Positions 1-9,052 of a stretch of 64,000 bases of DNA are shown here, piece by piece. The notes under the pieces were generated by a model, which saw only the letters and a program-made list of their open reading frames with translations, did no database searches and was not told the origin of the DNA. The first letter of the stretch is position 1; the number at the start of each line of letters is the position of its first letter. The position numbers were made by a program, and so were the translations under genes. Where the stretch lies: the NCBI RefSeq assembly GCF_917563885.1, contig NZ_CAKJTG010000010.1:62001-126000 (forward strand), given 5' to 3'. Origin of the DNA: Pseudoneobacillus rhizosphaerae (lineage in GTDB: Bacteria; Bacillota; Bacilli; Bacillales; Cytobacillaceae).

Positions 1-284
1 GTGTGGTTATCTGTTGAAGTTAGTCCAGTCGCTACATAAGAATTACCACTTGCGACAGGAACATCAATTCCGGCTGTATCTCCATCAACAAAGATTTTAT
101 AAGTAACATTTGTTGCACCACCACTTGCTGCTGTCCAAGTCCAGCCTACGTGAATATTTCCGTTTTTCCAATCGAAATACTTCACAGAAGGAGCAGATGG
201 AGCAGCTGCAAAAGCCACTACGCTAAACATTCCAACTAATAAAAGGGTTAGCAAGAATGAAAAGCTTAATTTAACCTTACTCAT
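1..284 (-). CDS. Secreted fibronectin-III-like protein, 3' end outside window
   Basis: Partial gene: the frame runs off the left edge after 94 codons. ATG at 284-282 follows a strong AAGGGAGG. Residues 1-30 form a signal peptide (basic MSKVK, a hydrophobic run, cleavage near VAFAA). The rest (SVKYFDWKNGNIHVGWTW..., TYKIFVDG..., YVATGL) has the strand pattern of one fibronectin type III-like beta-sandwich, so an extracellular binding role is likely. It lies about 100 bp behind the NHL gene on the same strand and may be the last or a separate member of the cytochrome operon; the second good ribosome binding site suggests independent translation. The domain call is by strand pattern only and the C-terminus is unseen. 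Confidence 0.7.
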   Translation of the reverse strand, partial: MSKVKLSFSFLLTLLLVGMFSVVAFAAAPSAPSVKYFDWKNGNIHVGWTWTAASGGATNVTYKIFVDGDTAGIDVPVASGNSYVATGLTSTDNH

Positions 285-382
285 TTAAAAAACCTCCCTT
301 AAATCTCTCTTTTTCTTTTTTAAAATCTACCACACTTACATTGATGCATTGTTAAGGCATCACCTCCCTTAAATCCTAATAG

Positions 383-1354
383 TTAGTTATAAACAGCAAT
401 TCTTTGATTAACTGTGTCAGTAATGTAGATTAATCCGTTTTCATCGATGTTAAGTCCATTAGGTAAATAAAATTGATTGTTTTCCTCACCCATAGTTCCA
501 AATTCAAAGATCTTTTTACCATCTTTATCAAAACCAGACACACTTGATGCTAAGTTATTAACTACATATAAAATCCCTCTTGAATCCACCCCCACACCAC
601 GAGGATTAACAAAAGTAGATTGTCCGTTTCCATCTGATGAACCATTAATCGTAGCGAGATATTTTCCTTCTTTGTCAAATTTTAAAACTCGTTGATTACC
701 AGAGTCAGAGACATAAATATTTTTGTTATCGTCCAATGCAATGGCATTTGGAGCAGCCATCCTATCATCTTTATTTTGGCCTTGACTAATTTCTAACTCT
801 TTCTTTCCATCTAAACTAAAGATGTATACAGAGCTTTTTTTAATGTCTGTAACATAAAGTTTATTATTAGTAATGCGTAGTCCAGCAGGTGCTTCAATGA
901 CTTTATTATTTTTATCTTGTTCTTCAAAGTACTTAATAAATTTTCCTTTAGAATCAAAGATTGATATTTTTCCAGTATACAAATCAGCGATATAGACATT
1001 TTCTTTTTCATCCCCAGCAATTCCGTAAGGGAATCTAAAATCACCTTCACCCTCACCTTCTTTTCCAAACCGGAAGAAAGTGGAGCCTGATACATCAAAT
1101 ACTTGAACTTGCTTATTATTTGTATCTGTTACATAAAGAAATTCACCAATTTTTGCAACGTCCATAGGCTTATTTAAAGGGTTACTAAAATCACCGTTAA
1201 TTAAATAATCAAACACTGGTTCAGAATTCTTATCGGGAATATTAGCAACTTTTTCTAATTCGTTATTTAAACCAAGAAAATATACAGCTACAAAAAAGAT
1301 GCTAGTTAGGACAACAATGCTAGACATCAGTATATATAAAGTACGTTTCTTCAT
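383..1354 (-). CDS. Membrane-anchored NHL-repeat beta-propeller protein
   Basis: 323 residues. An N-terminal transmembrane helix (about residues 6-29) is followed by about six NHL repeats, with recurring cores such as PMDVAKIGEFLYVTDTNNKQ, NGLNIDENGLIYITDTVNQR and NAIALDDNKNIYVSDSGNQR. The NHL family folds as a six-bladed propeller and serves as a protein or ligand scaffold; no catalytic residues are evident. It starts at ATG 1354 behind AAGGAGTGAG and lies 18 bp after the TPR gene, so it is almost certainly co-transcribed with the multiheme cytochromes. I infer an extracytoplasmic scaffolding role in that electron-transfer system. Confidence 0.85.
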   Translation of the reverse strand: MKKRTLYILMSSIVVLTSIFFVAVYFLGLNNELEKVANIPDKNSEPVFDYLINGDFSNPLNKPMDVAKIGEFLYVTDTNNKQVQVFDVSGSTFFRFGKEGEGEGDFRFPYGIAGDEKENVYIADLYTGKISIFDSKGKFIKYFEEQDKNNKVIEAPAGLRITNNKLYVTDIKKSSVYIFSLDGKKELEISQGQNKDDRMAAPNAIALDDNKNIYVSDSGNQRVLKFDKEGKYLATINGSSDGNGQSTFVNPRGVGVDSRGILYVVNNLASSVSGFDKDGKKIFEFGTMGEENNQFYLPNGLNIDENGLIYITDTVNQRIAVYN

Positions 1355-1372
1355 GGTATCTCACTCCTTTCG

Positions 1373-2077
1373 TTACTTTTTGGACAATTCTTCTAATGCA
1401 TTAAGAGCTGGTTTATAAAGTGGATCAAAGGTTAATGCTTCTTTATAAATCTCTTGCGCTTCCTTATTTTGTCCTTGAGCTTGAGCCACTTGGCCAATTT
1501 CAAAAATAATATCTGCATTAGATGACATAAAATTCAATGCTTCTTCTAATGATTCATTTGCTTTGTCATACATTTTTAGTTTTCGGTAGGCTTTTCCTTT
1601 TAGGAGGTGTCCCTTGTAATCTTTAGGAGCAAGTTTTGCCGCTTTAGCAGCCATCTCTAATGAATCCTGGTATTTATTTTCTTTATCATAGACAATGGCC
1701 AAATTTAAATAACTTGGATAATAATTTTTATCAAGGCCAATGGCTGTTTTATATTGTTCGATTGCTTTATCGTTTTTTCCTTTTAAAAAATAGACATAAC
1801 CAAGCTGTACCCTAAGGTCTGGGTCATTTGACTTAATATCAACTTGTTGAGTTAAAAATTCTAATCTTTTATTTAACTGTTCTTCATCAGTGTTTTTCCA
1901 AAAATATTTATCACTAATAAAATAGCCAGCTGAGAGACAAATCCCAAGTGTTGTGAATAATATTAATATTGCTTGCCACCATTTCACTTGGCTATTTTTA
2001 GCTTTTTTTACCTGCTCTTGAGAGATAGCAGGCTCTTGATCGCTACTTTGACTATTGGGTTGGATTTCAGATTGCAT
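1373..2077 (-). CDS. Membrane-anchored TPR-repeat protein
   Basis: 234 residues: a polar Gln/Ser-rich N-terminus, one transmembrane helix at about 33-55 (WWQAILILFTTLGICLSAGY), then about four tetratricopeptide repeats from about 85 to 230 (for example AIEQYKTAIGLDKNYYPSYL and NKEAQEIYKEALTFDPLYKP). TPR proteins mediate protein-protein contacts, and TPR proteins next to multiheme cytochromes or heme maturation genes often act in assembly. ATG 2077 follows TAGGAGGG. It sits 28 bp after the dodecaheme cytochrome and 18 bp before the NHL gene in one operon. The assembly role is inferred from context. Confidence 0.85.
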   Translation of the reverse strand: MQSEIQPNSQSSDQEPAISQEQVKKAKNSQVKWWQAILILFTTLGICLSAGYFISDKYFWKNTDEEQLNKRLEFLTQQVDIKSNDPDLRVQLGYVYFLKGKNDKAIEQYKTAIGLDKNYYPSYLNLAIVYDKENKYQDSLEMAAKAAKLAPKDYKGHLLKGKAYRKLKMYDKANESLEEALNFMSSNADIIFEIGQVAQAQGQNKEAQEIYKEALTFDPLYKPALNALEELSKK

Positions 2078-2105
2078 AAGAACCCTCCTAAATCACAATA
2101 AAATT

Positions 2106-3272
2106 TTATTTATCCTTATGGCAGGAAGTACATACTTTTTTGGTATGGCATTGGTAACATGTTTGATTTAACTTTTGATTTGGTGGTAGTTCTATTGGAT
2201 GTGTAATTCTAAAGTCACTGCCATGGCTAGATGGGTGACAGCTACTGCAAGTGACATTGGTAATGTTGTTTTTACCTGTCTTTTGGTAATTATGACAAGC
2301 AAAACATTTTTGTTCGTTTTGCTTTGCTATCGGTCCATGTAGGCTAACAAAACCATTAATATGACTTGGTGGTTTTTTCATATGGCAGTCCTGGCAAAAA
2401 GTGTTATCTTTCGCATAATCTGCTGCATTTACCCTTGGTTTAGTTATTTTTTCATTTTTTAAGATTTGAGTATAAACAGGTTGTTTTTCAAAGCCCCTAA
2501 TTTCATTTTTTGACATGTATTTATGGCATTTATTACACGATCCAATGTCCTTTTTCGCATCTTGTGGATGCATTGCAGTTTTAAATTCTTCCTTTTTATG
2601 GCTTTTCGGATACATTCCTGTAGTATGACATGCTTGACATTCTAAAGTGACATCCCTTGATTCATGACAAGACATACATTTTTCCATTTTCGGACGGACA
2701 TAAGACCTTTCACTCATTATCGAATGACCAACTTTTTCATCCCATTTTTCATAATCAGTTTTAAAAGTTACTTTCCGTTCCGCAATTTTTCCGTGTGCAA
2801 CTCCACTATGACATTGAATACATGCAACATTTTCAGTTTTATGTTTGTCATGGGGTATGATAATGTCACCGGTTGGTGTAACATTTCGACTGTCCATATT
2901 GTGACACCTTTCACAAGCGTCATTAGGGATTTCATCAGGCATTTGTATAGGTGCCGAATACGTATTTGTCGCTTTTTTGAACACCTGCACGAGGCCATTA
3001 GCCTTTGCCTTAGCATAATCTTCTTTCGAAGATCCAGTATGGCAGTTAACACAATCGACCTCGCTATGACTTGATGCTTTCCATGTGTAGTATTCAGGTT
3101 TCATCTCATGACAGGAAGCGCAGAACTTGGAGCTCGATGTTGTCTCGAGACCAAGGTATCCAACTGAAAAGAGTAGTATGAGAAAAAACAAGGTTAGTGT
3201 CATTACTTTAATCAATCGTCCACGAAAACGGGGAGGGGCGACGGGTTGTATTTCATTGTGCTCCTCTTCCAT
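2106..3272 (-). CDS. Dodecaheme cytochrome c, NapC/NirT-like N-terminus
   Basis: 388 residues with one N-terminal membrane anchor (about 22-44) and 12 CXXCH heme-binding motifs, in order CASCH, CVNCH, CERCH, CIQCH, CMSCH, CQACH, CNKCH, CQDCH, CFACH, CSSCH, CYQCH and CTSCH. The first pair, directly after the anchor, matches the NapC/NirT quinol-oxidising fold, where heme pairs take electrons from menaquinol. Twelve hemes exceed the four to five of ordinary NapC/NrfH, so the C-terminus probably extends a heme wire outward. ATG 3272 follows CAGGAGGTATTT. It is translated after the decaheme gene in the same operon. Terminal acceptor unknown; no reductase with a recognisable catalytic subunit lies in the window. 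Confidence 0.93.
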   Translation of the reverse strand: MEEEHNEIQPVAPPRFRGRLIKVMTLTLFFLILLFSVGYLGLETTSSSKFCASCHEMKPEYYTWKASSHSEVDCVNCHTGSSKEDYAKAKANGLVQVFKKATNTYSAPIQMPDEIPNDACERCHNMDSRNVTPTGDIIIPHDKHKTENVACIQCHSGVAHGKIAERKVTFKTDYEKWDEKVGHSIMSERSYVRPKMEKCMSCHESRDVTLECQACHTTGMYPKSHKKEEFKTAMHPQDAKKDIGSCNKCHKYMSKNEIRGFEKQPVYTQILKNEKITKPRVNAADYAKDNTFCQDCHMKKPPSHINGFVSLHGPIAKQNEQKCFACHNYQKTGKNNITNVTCSSCHPSSHGSDFRITHPIELPPNQKLNQTCYQCHTKKVCTSCHKDK

Positions 3273-3303
3273 TTTAAATACCTCCTGTTAAGACGGGCTT
3301 TGT

Positions 3304-4665
3304 TTATGATTTCTTATCCCCTTTGAATCCAGTACGGTGACAGAATTCACAGTATACGTCGGTTGGTGCCGTCGGATTTTCTGTTCCTGGTTTTGGTTTT
3401 TCTCGATCGTGACAGACATAACATTCTGCTTTTGCTTTATCAGTTTTAGCCAGTGGAGCATGGGCTGTTAACCATTCGTCGCTCTCGACGTGTCCTGGTG
3501 GGCGTTTTCCGTGACAAGCGCTACAGAAGCTATTGTTACGTGAGTGATTTTTAACCGTTAGCATATCAGCTACATATTTTTCCTTGTCTACTGCATTAAT
3601 TAAATCCATGATATTTTCTTTTGGTAATTTTTTTACCCACTTTGAATCTTGATGACAGTTCATACATTTATCTAAGTTTGTAAAAGCAACGTCACCATGA
3701 CTTTGGTTCCATTGTTTGCGATCATGGTTCTTCGGTGTTGCGACTTCTTTGTGGCAAGTGGCGCATGCCATTGAAAGTTCAACGTCTTTTTTCTGTTTAC
3801 CGATGGCTTGAAGAATGATATCTTGGGTATGCTCTTTAACTGCTGCTTCGGAATCAGCTGCAACTTCTTCATGTACTTCAGTTGTGGCCGTCTCTGCTCC
3901 ATGACCTTCTTCTTTTTTCTCATCGTGTTTACCGTGTGTATTTTCAGGTAAGATGTAAGCTTCATCCTTCCAAGGTTTTTCCCCGTTATTCACTTTGTTA
4001 TGGCAATCGATACATGTTCCCATATTCGGAGATGTGTATTTTTTTGAAATTAGCTTTTCGGCATTTTCTTTTGTCCAGAAATCCATATCTTTTTGAGTAT
4101 TTAGTCCGCGTTCTACTGCTTTCGCATGAACAACACCTGAATGACAGGTGATACAAGGTATTTTTGCCTTTTTGATGTGTCCTTCATGATTAACGATTAC
4201 ATCACCAGTAGCAGACACAAGTCGATTTTCCGAGTGACATTGGATACAGTTGACATTCATTACTGGGACTGTTTGAACGATTTGATCAGGAACACCGACG
4301 ATGTGGTAGTACACTTCTTTCATCGATTCGATTTTATGAAGGAGCATGTTTTTCGCCCCTGGCTCTATATGACACTGTGTACATTTAATCTGATTATGGG
4401 CACTTGCTTCGAATGTCACATGTTCCGTTGACATTTCGTGACAATTTTTACAAAAAGATGGAGTGGAAGTGAAAGCAATTGCTCCATACCCTACTCCAAA
4501 CATAGCTACCGTAAAAAACAAAACAGCGAATAGGAGTCGCCATCTATTTAACGGATTCTTCCAATCAATCCCTCGAAACTTTCTCCAAAGTCTTTTTATC
4601 AAACCAGGCTTTTTCTCCCTGGTGCCTTCTACGTTTTTCTCTTTCTGTTTCCCCCAAAAGGCCAT
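3304..4665 (-). CDS. Decaheme cytochrome c, NapC/NirT-like N-terminus
   Basis: 453 residues from ATG 4665 (MAFWGKQKEKN), chosen because GGGTGAG lies just upstream; an in-frame ATG at 4686 has no good site. A basic cytoplasmic tail precedes one membrane helix (about residues 44-64), then ten CXXCH motifs (CKNCH, CTQCH, CIQCH, CITCH, CIDCH, CATCH, CMNCH, CSACH, CYVCH, CEFCH). A His/Glu-rich insert (THGKHDEKKEEGHGAE) separates hemes 5 and 6 and might bind metal. By family it would oxidise menaquinol and pass electrons outward. First gene of the operon; an Fnr-like dyad lies 122 bp upstream. It resembles the dodecaheme partner in heme order, suggesting an old duplication. Confidence 0.93.
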   Translation of the reverse strand: MAFWGKQKEKNVEGTREKKPGLIKRLWRKFRGIDWKNPLNRWRLLFAVLFFTVAMFGVGYGAIAFTSTPSFCKNCHEMSTEHVTFEASAHNQIKCTQCHIEPGAKNMLLHKIESMKEVYYHIVGVPDQIVQTVPVMNVNCIQCHSENRLVSATGDVIVNHEGHIKKAKIPCITCHSGVVHAKAVERGLNTQKDMDFWTKENAEKLISKKYTSPNMGTCIDCHNKVNNGEKPWKDEAYILPENTHGKHDEKKEEGHGAETATTEVHEEVAADSEAAVKEHTQDIILQAIGKQKKDVELSMACATCHKEVATPKNHDRKQWNQSHGDVAFTNLDKCMNCHQDSKWVKKLPKENIMDLINAVDKEKYVADMLTVKNHSRNNSFCSACHGKRPPGHVESDEWLTAHAPLAKTDKAKAECYVCHDREKPKPGTENPTAPTDVYCEFCHRTGFKGDKKS

Positions 4666-4758
4666 TTGACTCACCCTTCCCATCATTTCTATAATCTCTA
4701 ATTAAATTTCATATTTATCTCTCTAATCGTAGTATCTAATATTGCACCGTGTTTTTCC

Positions 4759-4802
4759 AATGTACATTTTGTGAATATTTTTATAGTGTGACTTTCTTCA
4801 CA
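4759..4802 (-). promoter_or_regulatory. Fnr/Crp-type dyad and -10 of the cytochrome operon
   Basis: TGTGA(4787-4791)-CTTTCT-TCACA(4798-4802) is a perfect two-fold TGTGA-N6-TCACA box, extended by one base to GTGTGA...TCACAC. On the minus strand a TACATT hexamer lies at 4764-4759, so a start near 4752 puts the dyad centre at about -42, the class II activator position. Bacillus Fnr is known to bind TGTGA-N6-TCACA; the link to this operon is inferred. Confidence 0.7.
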
Positions 4803-4997
4803 CAAAGTAGGTTTACACCTTGATAACATTGTATTCACACCTTAGACACAAACGGAAAGATATAATGTCTGTTGTATAAATATTCAATTAAACCAATTAG
4901 TTATTCATATATCGATAGTGATAATAGATAAAAGGAAGAACGACTAATCTATCAAAACTGGATTTTTAACGGAGGAATGTTTTACTTACCTTTGTGG

Positions 4998-5038
4998 CAA
5001 AAATAAAACAGTATAAGTAAGCTTTCGTTTTATTTTTG
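4998..5038. repeat. 12-bp inverted repeat upstream of secA
   Basis: CAAAAATAAAAC (4998-5009) and its exact complement (5027-5038) are separated by 17 nt. The stem is nearly all A/T, so it would be a weak RNA hairpin. Function unknown. Confidence 0.5.
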
Positions 5039-5210
5039 AAATGTCATTCTAATTTTAGACGTTTGTTGTCACTATTTAATGGAAGTGGTAATATTGATAA
5101 AGAATAAATTGATTTTAAGAGGAATTAGACGATTTAAGGCGAATTTTTTTATTAGTACATAATTTTTAAAAAAGTGAAATTACTATCTCGATATATAAAG
5201 GGGCGTTTAC

Positions 5211-7727
5211 ATGCTTGGGATTTTAAACAAAGTATTTGATCAAAATAAACGCGAGTTAAAAAAGTTAACACGACTTGCCGGGCAGGTAGAGGCACTAGCT
5301 GCACAGACGGAAAAGTTATCGGATGACCAGCTTCGTGACAAAACAGAAGAGTTCAAAAAGCGCTATCAAAATGGGGAAGCCCTAGATGCTCTTTTAGTAG
5401 AGGCATTTGCGGTTGTACGTGAAGGTGCACGTCGTGTCCTTGGTATGTTCCCGTATCCAGTTCAGCTCATGGGTGGTGCAACTTTACACGAAGGTAACAT
5501 TGCTGAGATGAAAACTGGGGAAGGTAAAACATTAACAGCGACATTGCCTGTCTATTTAAATGCCCTATCTGGTAAAGGTGTTCACGTTATTACTGTGAAC
5601 GAATACTTAGCTAGTCGTGATGCTACTGAAATGGGCCGCTTATACGAGTTTCTAGGTTTAACAGTTGGACTTAATTTGAACAGCTTATCAAAGGAAGAAA
5701 AACAGGCTGCATATGCTGCCGATATTACGTATGGAACGAATAATGAGTTTGGCTTCGATTACTTACGTGATAACATGGTTCTCTATAACAATCAAAAGGT
5801 TCAACGTCCATTGTATTATGCTAATATTGATGAGGTTGACTCAATTTTAATCGATGAAGCACGTACGCCATTAATCATTTCTGGGACAGCTCAAAAATCA
5901 ACATCCTTATATATTCAAGCAAATGCATTTGTTCGTATGTTGAAGAAGGAAACGGACTATACGTACGATGAAAAAACGAAGAACGTTCAGTTAACGGAAG
6001 AAGGCTACACGAAGGCTGAGCGTGCCTTTGGAATTGATAACTTATTTGATATTACCCATGTAACCTTAAATCATCATATTAACCAGGCATTAAAGGCGCA
6101 TGCGAGTATGCATTTAGATGTCGACTACGTAGTTCAAGATGGCGAAATCGTGATCGTTGACCAATTCACTGGCCGTTTAATGAAGGGCCGTCGATATAGT
6201 GAGGGCTTGCACCAAGCGATTGAGGCTAAAGAAGGCTTAGAGGTTCAAAACGAAAGCATGACGATGGCAACCATCACGTTCCAGAACTATTTCCGTATGT
6301 ATGAAAAGCTTTCAGGAATGACAGGGACAGCCAAAACAGAAGAAGATGAATTCCGTAACATCTATAATATGAATGTTGTTGTAATTCCAACAAATAAACC
6401 AATTCAACGTGACGACCGTCCAGATTTAATTTTTGCATCAATGGATGGAAAATTCCGTGCGGTATGTGAAGATATTGCCGAGCGAAATACAAAGGGACAG
6501 CCCGTGCTAGTAGGTACAGTTGCCATTGAGACTTCTGAATTGATTTCACGTTATTTAACGAAAAAGGGCATACACCATAATGTCTTAAATGCAAAAAACC
6601 ATGAACGCGAAGCAGAAATCATTGCTGGAGCCGGTCACAAAGGTGCAGTAACCATTGCAACAAATATGGCTGGTCGTGGAACAGACATTAAGCTTGGTGA
6701 AGGTGTTCTTGAGCTTGGTGGTTTAGCGGTAGTTGGTACGGAGCGACATGAATCTCGCCGTATTGATAATCAGCTACGTGGACGTGCAGGTCGTCAAGGA
6801 GACCCAGGGGTAACACAATTTTACTTATCTATGGACGATGAATTAATGCGTCGTTTCGGCTCAGACAATATGAAAGCGATGATGGGTCGCTTAGGCATGG
6901 ATGATTCACAGCCGATACAAAGTAAAATGGTTTCACGAGCAGTTGAATCCGCACAGAAGCGTGTGGAGGGTAATAACTTTGATGCACGTAAACAATTATT
7001 ATCGTATGATGATGTTTTACGACAACAACGTGAAATTATCTATAAACAACGTAATGATGTATTAGACTCGGAGAACCTACGTGAAATCGTTGAGGCCATG
7101 ATTTTATCTTCGATTGAACGTAATGTTGAAGCTCACACTCCTAGACAAGAAGAACAGGATGCTTGGGATTTACAAGCTGTTGTTGATTATGTTAATGGAA
7201 ATCTTCTACATGAAGGTGACATTACTATTGATGACCTACGAGGGAAAGATCCTGCGGAAATGGTTGAAGTAATCTTCGCGAAGGTGAAGGAGCGCTATGA
7301 CGAGAAGGAAGAGCAGCTATCCGAAGAGCAAATGCGCGAATTCGAAAAGGTTATCGTTCTTCGTTCAGTTGACTCTAAGTGGATTGATCACATTGATGCA
7401 ATGGATCAACTTCGTCAAGGTATCCACCTACGCGGTTATGCACAAATTGATCCACTTCGTGAATACCAATCTGAAGGCTATGCGATGTTTGAAGCTATGA
7501 TTGAATCAATTGAAGAGGATGCAGCTAAATACATCATGAAAGCCGAAATTCGCAACAACCTTGAGCGCCAAGAAGTTGCCAAGGGCCATGCCGTTGATCC
7601 AAAAGAAGGCGAAGGCGGAAAAGTTAAAAAGAAACCAGTCGTCAAAGCATTGAACATTGGCCGTAACGACGAATGTCCTTGTGGAAGCGGTGAAAAATAC
7701 AAAAACTGCCACGGTAAAAACGAGTAA
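5211..7727 (+). CDS. secA: Preprotein translocase ATPase SecA
   Basis: 838 residues, the usual length for Bacillus SecA. The motor drives Sec-dependent export through SecYEG, which this window's many signal-peptide proteins need. Walker A MKTGEGKT is at residues 100-107, Walker B/DEVD ([13 protein letters not shown]) near 207-218, and helicase motifs ([21 protein letters not shown]) follow in NBD2. The zinc-binding tail [14 protein letters not shown] closes the protein. ATG 5211 follows AAAGGGGCG. prfB follows after a terminator, as in B. subtilis, but hpf, normally just upstream in the same direction, is 13 kb away on the other strand. Confidence 0.99.
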   Translation: MLGILNKVFDQNKRELKKLTRLAGQVEALAAQTEKLSDDQLRDKTEEFKKRYQNGEALDALLVEAFAVVREGARRVLGMFPYPVQLMGGATLHEGNIAEMKTGEGKTLTATLPVYLNALSGKGVHVITVNEYLASRDATEMGRLYEFLGLTVGLNLNSLSKEEKQAAYAADITYGTNNEFGFDYLRDNMVLYNNQKVQRPLYYANIDEVDSILIDEARTPLIISGTAQKSTSLYIQANAFVRMLKKETDYTYDEKTKNVQLTEEGYTKAERAFGIDNLFDITHVTLNHHINQALKAHASMHLDVDYVVQDGEIVIVDQFTGRLMKGRRYSEGLHQAIEAKEGLEVQNESMTMATITFQNYFRMYEKLSGMTGTAKTEEDEFRNIYNMNVVVIPTNKPIQRDDRPDLIFASMDGKFRAVCEDIAERNTKGQPVLVGTVAIETSELISRYLTKKGIHHNVLNAKNHEREAEIIAGAGHKGAVTIATNMAGRGTDIKLGEGVLELGGLAVVGTERHESRRIDNQLRGRAGRQGDPGVTQFYLSMDDELMRRFGSDNMKAMMGRLGMDDSQPIQSKMVSRAVESAQKRVEGNNFDARKQLLSYDDVLRQQREIIYKQRNDVLDSENLREIVEAMILSSIERNVEAHTPRQEEQDAWDLQAVVDYVNGNLLHEGDITIDDLRGKDPAEMVEVIFAKVKERYDEKEEQLSEEQMREFEKVIVLRSVDSKWIDHIDAMDQLRQGIHLRGYAQIDPLREYQSEGYAMFEAMIESIEEDAAKYIMKAEIRNNLERQEVAKGHAVDPKEGEGGKVKKKPVVKALNIGRNDECPCGSGEKYKNCHGKNE

Positions 7728-7750
7728 AAATGAGTGTATAACTTTAACAC

Positions 7751-7796
7751 TGTAAAGCAGCCGGGGACAGTCCCGCTCCACGTTAATGCGTTAAAG
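7751..7796. repeat. Dispersed GGGGACNGTCCCC element, copy A
   Basis: Core GGGGACAGTCCC at 7763-7774, flanked on the right by ACGTTAATGCGTTAAAG. The same core-plus-flank arrangement recurs near 11.7, 48.0 (twice) and 50.7 kb. It lies between the secA stop codon and its terminator. Confidence 0.75.
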
Positions 7797-7826
7797 AAAG
7801 AGAGCTTTACGGCTCTCTTTTTGTTT
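7797..7826 (+). terminator. Terminator after secA
   Basis: Perfect 9-bp stem AAAGAGAGC (7797-7805) with GCTCTCTTT (7812-7820), 6-nt loop, then TTGTTTT. Confidence 0.85.
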
Positions 7827-7893
7827 TCATATTCGCATTTGAAGTATTCGACGATATAATAGTTATAAAAAAGTTTTTAAGAGGTGACTAATA

Positions 7894-8995
7894 ATGGAAT
7901 TAGCAGAAATTCGCAATGAACTTGAGAAAACAGCTAAGAAATTAGCAGACTTTAGGGGGTCTCTTTGACCTAGAAAATAAAGAGGCTCGTATTGCAGAAC
8001 TTGATGAGGAAATGCTTCAGCCTGATTTTTGGAATGATCAGCAAGCGGCACAAACCATTATCAACGAGTCAAATGGATTAAAGGAACAGGTCCACGAATA
8101 TCATGCTTTGAATGAGTCTCAAGAAAATCTTGAACTCACTTTTGAGCTAGTGAAGGAAGAGCAAGACGAAGAACTCCAGGCTGACTTAGAAGCTGAATTA
8201 AAAGAGCTAGTATCCCGTTTAGCTGACTACGAGCTTCAGATGTTATTAAGTGAGCCTTACGATAAAAATAATGCGATTCTTGAGCTACACCCAGGTGCTG
8301 GTGGTACCGAGTCACAAGACTGGGGATCCATGCTTCTTCGAATGTACACTCGATGGGCGGAAAAACGCGGATTTAAGGTTGAAACGCTAGATTATTTGCC
8401 TGGTGATGAAGCAGGAATTAAAAGCGTGACACTACTAATTAAAGGGCACAATGCCTATGGCTACTTGAAGGCGGAAAAAGGGGTTCATCGCTTGGTACGC
8501 ATTTCACCATTTGACTCATCTGGGCGTCGACATACTTCTTTCGTCTCTTGTGAGGTTATGCCAGAATTTAATGATGAAATTGAAATTGATATTCGCACGG
8601 AGGATTTGAAGATTGATACGTACCGCGCTAGCGGCGCTGGAGGGCAGCATATTAATACGACAGATTCAGCTGTCCGTATCACTCATACTCCTACTGGTGT
8701 CGTCGTAACGTGCCAAACAGAACGCTCTCAGATTAAGAATCGTGATCAAGCAATGAAGATGTTGAAAGCAAAACTATACCAACGCGAAATTGAAGAAAAA
8801 GAAAAGCAATTACTTGAAATTCGTGGAGAACAAAAAGAAATTGGCTGGGGAAGTCAAATTCGCTCTTACGTTTTTCATCCCTACTCAATGGTTAAAGACC
8901 ATCGTACTAATACCGAGGTTGGTAATGTGCAAGCTGTTATGGATGGGGAGTTAGATAACTTTATAAATGCTTTTTTAAGATCGAGATTAGCTTAG
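7894..8995 (+). CDS. prfB: Peptide chain release factor 2, programmed +1 frameshift
   Basis: RF2 releases peptides at UGA and UAA. ATG 7894 (site GAGGTGAC) opens 24 codons ending in an in-frame TGA at 7966-7968. The classic slip site is present: an internal SD AGGGGG three bases before CTT-TGA-C. After the +1 slip, reading resumes at GAC 7967 and runs to 8995, giving 366 residues, the usual RF2 length. The stop-codon-reading SPF motif ([15 protein letters not shown]) and the peptidyl-transferase GGQ (SGAGGQHIN) are both intact. The UGA recognised by RF2 itself makes the frameshift autoregulatory. A plain six-frame scan shows only the downstream part, which is not a damaged gene. Confidence 0.98.
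7952..7969 (+). promoter_or_regulatory. prfB recoding site
   Basis: TTAGGGGGTCTCTTTGAC: the SD-like AGGGGG stimulates slippage of the Leu-tRNA from CUU to UUU when RF2 is scarce at UGA. This is the established autoregulation of bacterial RF2. Confidence 0.97.
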
Positions 8996-9010
8996 TTTAT
9001 AGATATACAA

Positions 9011-9050
9011 ATGAAAAAACGACCGATTAGTCTGGTCGTTTTTTTCATTT
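9011..9050 (+). terminator. Terminator after prfB
   Basis: AAAAAACGACC stem pairing with GGTCGTTTTTTT, short loop, strong U-tract, 16 bp past the prfB stop. Confidence 0.9.
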
Positions 9051-9052
9051 GG

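Larger units (their letters stand above)
4666..5210. other. Divergent spacer between cytochrome operon and secA
   Basis: 545 bp without a convincing gene. It holds the Fnr-type dyad at 4787-4802, a 12-bp AT-rich inverted repeat (4998-5009 with 5027-5038), an SD-preceded nine-codon frame (ATG at 4978, MFYLPLWQK) and a 27-codon frame at 5079-5162 without a ribosome binding site. The secA ribosome binding site AAAGGGGCG is at about 5198-5206. No perfect sigma-A promoter for secA could be picked; CATAAT at 5158-5163 is the best -10 candidate. Confidence 0.6.

Noticed and set aside
320-349. Nine-codon frame MHQCKCGRF on the minus strand behind a perfect AAGGGAGGTGA
   Set aside because: Spacing from the site to ATG is too long and the frame too short to support; noted because the site itself is unexplained.
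2664-4669. Plus-strand frames opposite the cytochrome genes
   Set aside because: Antisense of genes with clear heme motifs; no RBS, no known domains.
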